A stretch of DNA of 64,000 nucleotides from Selaginella tamariscina (Eukaryota > Streptophyta > Lycopodiopsida > Selaginellales > Selaginellaceae), in assembly GCA_003024785.1 (NCBI GenBank), contig PUQB01000516.1, positions 99,501 to 163,500 of the forward strand, read 5' to 3'. The notes beneath the pieces were generated by a model. That model worked only from the letters and a program-made list of their open reading frames with translations. It did no database searches and was not told where the DNA came from. The first letter of the stretch is position 1; every line of letters begins with the position of its first letter. Shown in pieces: positions 59,960 through 64,000 of the stretch. A program made the position numbers and the translations under genes.

Positions 59960-62350
59960 GACAAAATTATAAGATAAAATTAAGGGATAATTAAGATACA
60001 TGTATAGAATTGATTTGAATAATAATGAAACATAAATATTTTAGTAAGGATGAATGAATATAATCATGTTCTTAATTTGTTTCTTTGTTGTATTGTTTGA
60101 TCAATAAATTAATTATTGTACACTTGTTAATTATTTTTATTATTTCTCTTGGTAGTATAATATTTTAGTTCTTTCTATTACTATTGAATCAATAAGAATA
60201 TTCTCTATGTACAATCTTTCTCTCTCCGAGCCAATTTGTGTTTATGAGATCATGATAACTTAGTTACACTGATCTTTCTCACATATCACAATATTTACCC
60301 AGGTGGTCAACCCAGGTTAGAATTATGACATTCTCCACCCATTTGAGAAAGTAGATGCCCTCATCCACAGACTCAAGGGTTGCTACTATGCCTTACTTTT
60401 CACCCATTTGAGTCTTTCCCACAATCTTTACCTATGTGGTCAACCTACCAGGTGATCAACCCACCATGTTAGAATTATAATACTCTCCACCCATTTGAGA
60501 AAGTGGATGCCCTTATTCACAGACTCAAGGGTTGCTATTATGCCTTCCTCCATAATGCGCAGCTTAGAGACGATCTCAGAGACGCATCACATGTCAATCG
60601 AGTTAGAGGCAATCTCAGAGACGCATCACATGTCAATCAAGTCAGGTGCCAACCTTAGTGGCATGAGCTTTACTCATAAGTTCACCCTTAATGGGAATCG
60701 AACCTGAAACCACTCCAATACCAAAATGTACAACCTTTTCGTCTCCCCTTAACTAAGCAAAGGGTCAATTTACCCAAGTGGTCAACCTATTAGGTTATAA
60801 CATGACATTCTAGATTTAAGATGTTTATGAGGTCTATACGTTGTTAAAATTTAATTGTATGAAATATAAAATGTCTTATTATAGATTTCATGTATAATGA
60901 AAATTTTAAAGAAATATTGAAACTCATTTAAATGTAATATGATGTTTCTCATGCATGCATGATATGATGTATGCATGTATGGTACTCATGCATGGCATGA
61001 TGTATGAATGCATGGACATTATGCCATGCAAAATACTCATGCATGCATGCATACATGCATACATGTCCCTTTCTCCAATATTTACTTTGTGACTCAGTCG
61101 GTTCATGAAGTGAAGAGTCATCTCACTTTATGTATTGTCACACTTTGTGATCGTATTAAATGACAAAGTGAGAACCTTTCTCACTTCATGAACCAATTGC
61201 TCACGAAGTGAGTAGCTATCTCACTTTGTGAACCAGATTAATGAAATGAACATTGGAGAATAGCCATGTACGTGCCAAAAATCCATTTGATTAAAAAAAA
61301 GATATTTTTCAGGGCTACAACTTTAAATTTATGTTTTGTTTTCATTATACATTGCTGTGTAATCTCTTTATGTTTTTTTTTTTTATTAAAATGTCATTCA
61401 CTTAATCCAATTCGTAAAATTACCATTTAAGAAATCGACTACGCTTTGAAGAGTGTGATTACTTAGTTTTTTTATGCTTGTTCTTTGTAGGGACTAATTA
61501 GTTTATAGGTTTAAGGGGTTTTAATATATTTTTTCTAAAACTAAAAAGATGTTATGTGGAAGATGTTACATTTCTATTGTTTACAAAGTAACTGTTTATG
61601 GTACATAAGACTTGGGAAATAAGAAACACCTTTTGCATCTTTATGGTAAGATAACGTTACGATTTTATTTATTTTTGTTAATAAGATGGTATTAATAATC
61701 ATGATTGTGCATGATTTTTTTGGGTTTCTTTGCAAAAGGTCTCTTCAACTATGTGGGTTATCATAACCTGTAATATGACACGATGGAGGACATTGCAAAG
61801 CAGTTAGGAACCAGCCATGCAACTCTATATTGTACTATGTAGGCTCACAGTTAGACTGGTGTCTTCACATCTAAGAGTGTTCATAATGTTTTAGAGATTC
61901 TTTTGCGTTTCTTGTCATATGGTAGTTTTGCACTAGGCTGGGTTTAATTGTGGCCACGAGCATGTTGTATATATAAGACTTAGGGTGAGTCGTGCTATTG
62001 TGCATGAGGCTTTAAGGATTTTAGATCTACATGTGAAGGAAAAGGATTAAAAGAAGCAACTGTTTTCAATGCTGAACAATGGTGGTTACGCACATCGATA
62101 ATAAGTGGCAAGTGTGTTGTTGCATATGGAGTGTTTACTCCATGAACTTGTCACACAATATATGCTCCACTGCATGACGTTATGACCCAATGATGTTTTA
62201 TTCATTTGTTTTTAAGTCATTGCAAGTTGGAGCGTTATGGCATATATACACACGCCATCATAGTTGGTGGCACAAGTGGTTGGTGGTGGTATAGCCACCA
62301 TTGAAGTAGATAACTGGTGCACACGAGCAGTGGCCCCTAGATGGAGGTCA
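59960..62350 (+). repeat. Tandem 2-kb unit, copy 2
   Basis: Same order of landmarks as copy 1, from 59,960 to GATGGAGGTCAAG at about 62,350. It is longer because of the SINE-like insert at about 60,220-60,830 and some extra sequence at 61,800-61,890. Confidence 0.75.
60220..60830 (-). mobile_element. tRNA-derived SINE-like element with internal duplications
   Basis: On the minus strand CAGGTTCGATTCCC (60,693-60,706) is an excellent B box, and TTGCTTAGTTAAGGGG about 50 bases upstream is a weak A box. The downstream part is internally repetitive: CACCCATTTGAGAAAGT-type blocks and ACAGACTCAAGGGTTGCTA recur at 60,345-60,390 and 60,487-60,540, and CAGAGACGCATCACATGTCA is doubled at 60,577 and 60,617. 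It is absent from the first 2-kb unit. Confidence 0.55.
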
Positions 62351-62359
62351 AGACCTTGG

Positions 62360-62700
62360 GCTGCTAGCCGGCCTTAGCAACCCTGAAATAATGGCATGGG
62401 CAGATAGTGATAGCTATCATGCGACACTGACATATCAAGATAAGTGTTAGGCGGTAGTAACAATAGGCTAGATTTGATTGCTCGGACCAACCACCCAAGG
62501 CACATAGGACGCACGTGTGGGGGAGGCGCATTAAGGTAGCTGACCCAATACTCAGTTGTATTAAAGTCATCCAACGGGAGATGCCATCGGGGTTACGGAC
62601 AAGTACCACCTGACCCACTATAAAAGCAGGCAGGCGAGTAGTGGGGAGGGATTCTTCTAATTGTCTTCTTCTTATGTTCTTGTCTAAGTACTCAAATAGA
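62360..62700 (+). promoter_or_regulatory. Possible LTR-type promoter fragment
   Basis: This is a GC-richer block with a good TATA box (CTATAAAAGCAGG at 62,619) followed by TTCTTCTTCTTATG-type pyrimidine tracts, as in the U3/R part of plant LTR retrotransposons. Its ends and partner repeat were not found. Alternatively it may be a promoter of an unseen gene beyond the window. Confidence 0.2.
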
Positions 62701-64000
62701 TTCTTTGTGCATTGGCCACCAGGGAGGGCTAATTTGTAATTTCAATTTGCAATAGACATATATTTCCTTCTATGTTTGTTACAAGCCAAGCAACAATACT
62801 CTCTCTCTCTCTCTCTCTAAAGCAAACTCGCACTTCACAATAGAACTTTAGACCTTTATAGTTCCTATACACAAACCCTCATGATGTTCAAGTAGAGGCC
62901 AACACTGCATATTCTCAAAGGGACAACCGGACCTTTGGCTTAGAACCTAAAACTAGACATTGGCAACAACATCCTAGTGACCTTCAAAACCACATGTGTT
63001 CATAGTTTCTCCAGATTTGGCCTACGGAGTCCTTGACAATTAATAAGTTACATTGTAGTAACAAGGGTGGCCATATGAAGAATGTAGATCATGTTTGATG
63101 TTTATGCTGAGATAATGAAGAAGTTCAGACAATTGAACATAATGTGATCTAATTTTGCAAGGGAGTTTAGTCTTGTGAAGGAAAACATGAATAATTCTTG
63201 GCTTGGAGAGTGAACTTTCATTCGTGGTGGTAATGTATACAACCATGTATGATAATTTATAATGAAAACTCAATGGTATTTATTATAAATTATATTGTAA
63301 CATATAAAGTGCATGTGGAGGGACATGTACAATCATGTCACATGATTTTTAGGGACCTTTTCTACAAGCTAGAGAAGTTTGACATTTTAAATCCTAAGAA
63401 CAAATTTACATGCATTGTCTTCATCTTATTTTCATCCCAAAATTATCTGAGAGACAAAAAACTGGGTTGACTGTTAAAACTTACACAAGATCAAAAAAAT
63501 AACAAATGTCTTGAATATCAATCTTCTATTCCCAACATTATTTACTATCTTATCTAGTGTACATAACCTAATTTGGATTGCACTTATACAATCTCCAAAC
63601 AACTTTATCTACCTTGGGAAAGATTAAAATAAACATAGCTAGTCTTATTGTTTATTTTTAATTGTTATAGAATTTTCAAGTTGTTTAAGATTTAGTGTAC
63701 GAGATGTATGGTATGCATGTGTAAGCTTGATAAGAGATACGAATTATTCACTTCAAGTTAGGAAGATGACTAGAGAAATATTGATCTAACTTAGTGATCT
63801 AGTCTTAATAACTGGATAACTAATTGCAAAAGGTTACAGATAGTTATGAACCATGCACATTTTAATTCTCATAATATGAATATGACTAATTTTGAATTTG
63901 TACATCACTTTTATCATGAAGAGAACCCTAATAATGACTCACACAATAGTGAATTATAATATAACTCTTTAAAAAAATTGCATATGATTATTAATCTGAA
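62700..64000. other. Non-coding or unassigned sequence to window end
   Basis: No gene or repeat was recognised. A CT run lies at 62,799-62,818. Confidence 0.4.

Noticed and set aside
61010-61065. ATGC-rich direct repeats as a CRISPR-like array
   Set aside because: They are simple CATG repeats without spacers, in a eukaryotic genome.

Overview
The window is nuclear DNA of a land plant. Introns are GT-AG, intergenic DNA is very AT-rich, microsatellites abound, and the genes belong to plant families: class III peroxidase, GDSL lipase, dirigent, PPR, B3, F-box, plant MIF-like and a mitochondrial LEA_3-type protein. The most diagnostic gene is a 12-exon homologue of the axonemal dynein regulatory complex subunit DRC1 (49,545-53,452). 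Only plants with swimming sperm should keep it, so the source is probably a bryophyte, lycophyte, fern, cycad or Ginkgo. Abundant PPR relics make a seedless plant, perhaps a lycophyte or fern, my best guess. The species cannot be fixed from the sequence.

Region 1 (1 to about 33.3 kb) is one huge, diverged palindrome. The left arm (1-16,240) is repeated in reverse complement at about 18,200-32,240, and the left arm runs off the window edge. Each arm carries the same decayed genes. From outside inward these are an F-box-type gene, a PPR fragment, a B3-domain fragment, a microsatellite-rich tandem array, a 2.8-2.9 kb foldback element, a second F-box-type copy, then thioredoxin, MIF-like and class III peroxidase. 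The inner joint holds pogo/Emigrant-like terminal inverted repeats (CAGTCGACCC..., TA target). Arm-specific insertions, including a Harbinger-type MITE with a TTA duplication and an empty site in the other arm, show that the palindrome is real and old.

Region 2 (about 33.3-38.3 kb) is AT-rich DNA with scraps of region 1: a MITE relic, part of the tandem array, the centre of the foldback element, and a third copy of the peroxidase promoter and start.

Region 3 (38.3-57 kb) is the gene-bearing part. It holds a broken exosome MTR3-like gene, a clean two-exon LEA_3-type gene, a membrane protein of unknown function, a hAT-type MITE, and two direct copies of a GDSL lipase (44 and 56 kb) that bracket a PPR gene and DRC1, then a dirigent fragment. 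Almost every multi-exon gene here needs one or two single-base frame corrections, often in homopolymers. Some apparent pseudogenes may therefore be consensus errors.

Region 4 (57-64 kb) has lower gene content. It is a tandem duplication of a roughly 2-kb non-coding unit, invaded by a PPR fragment and a B-box-bearing SINE-like sequence, followed by a possible LTR-type promoter fragment.
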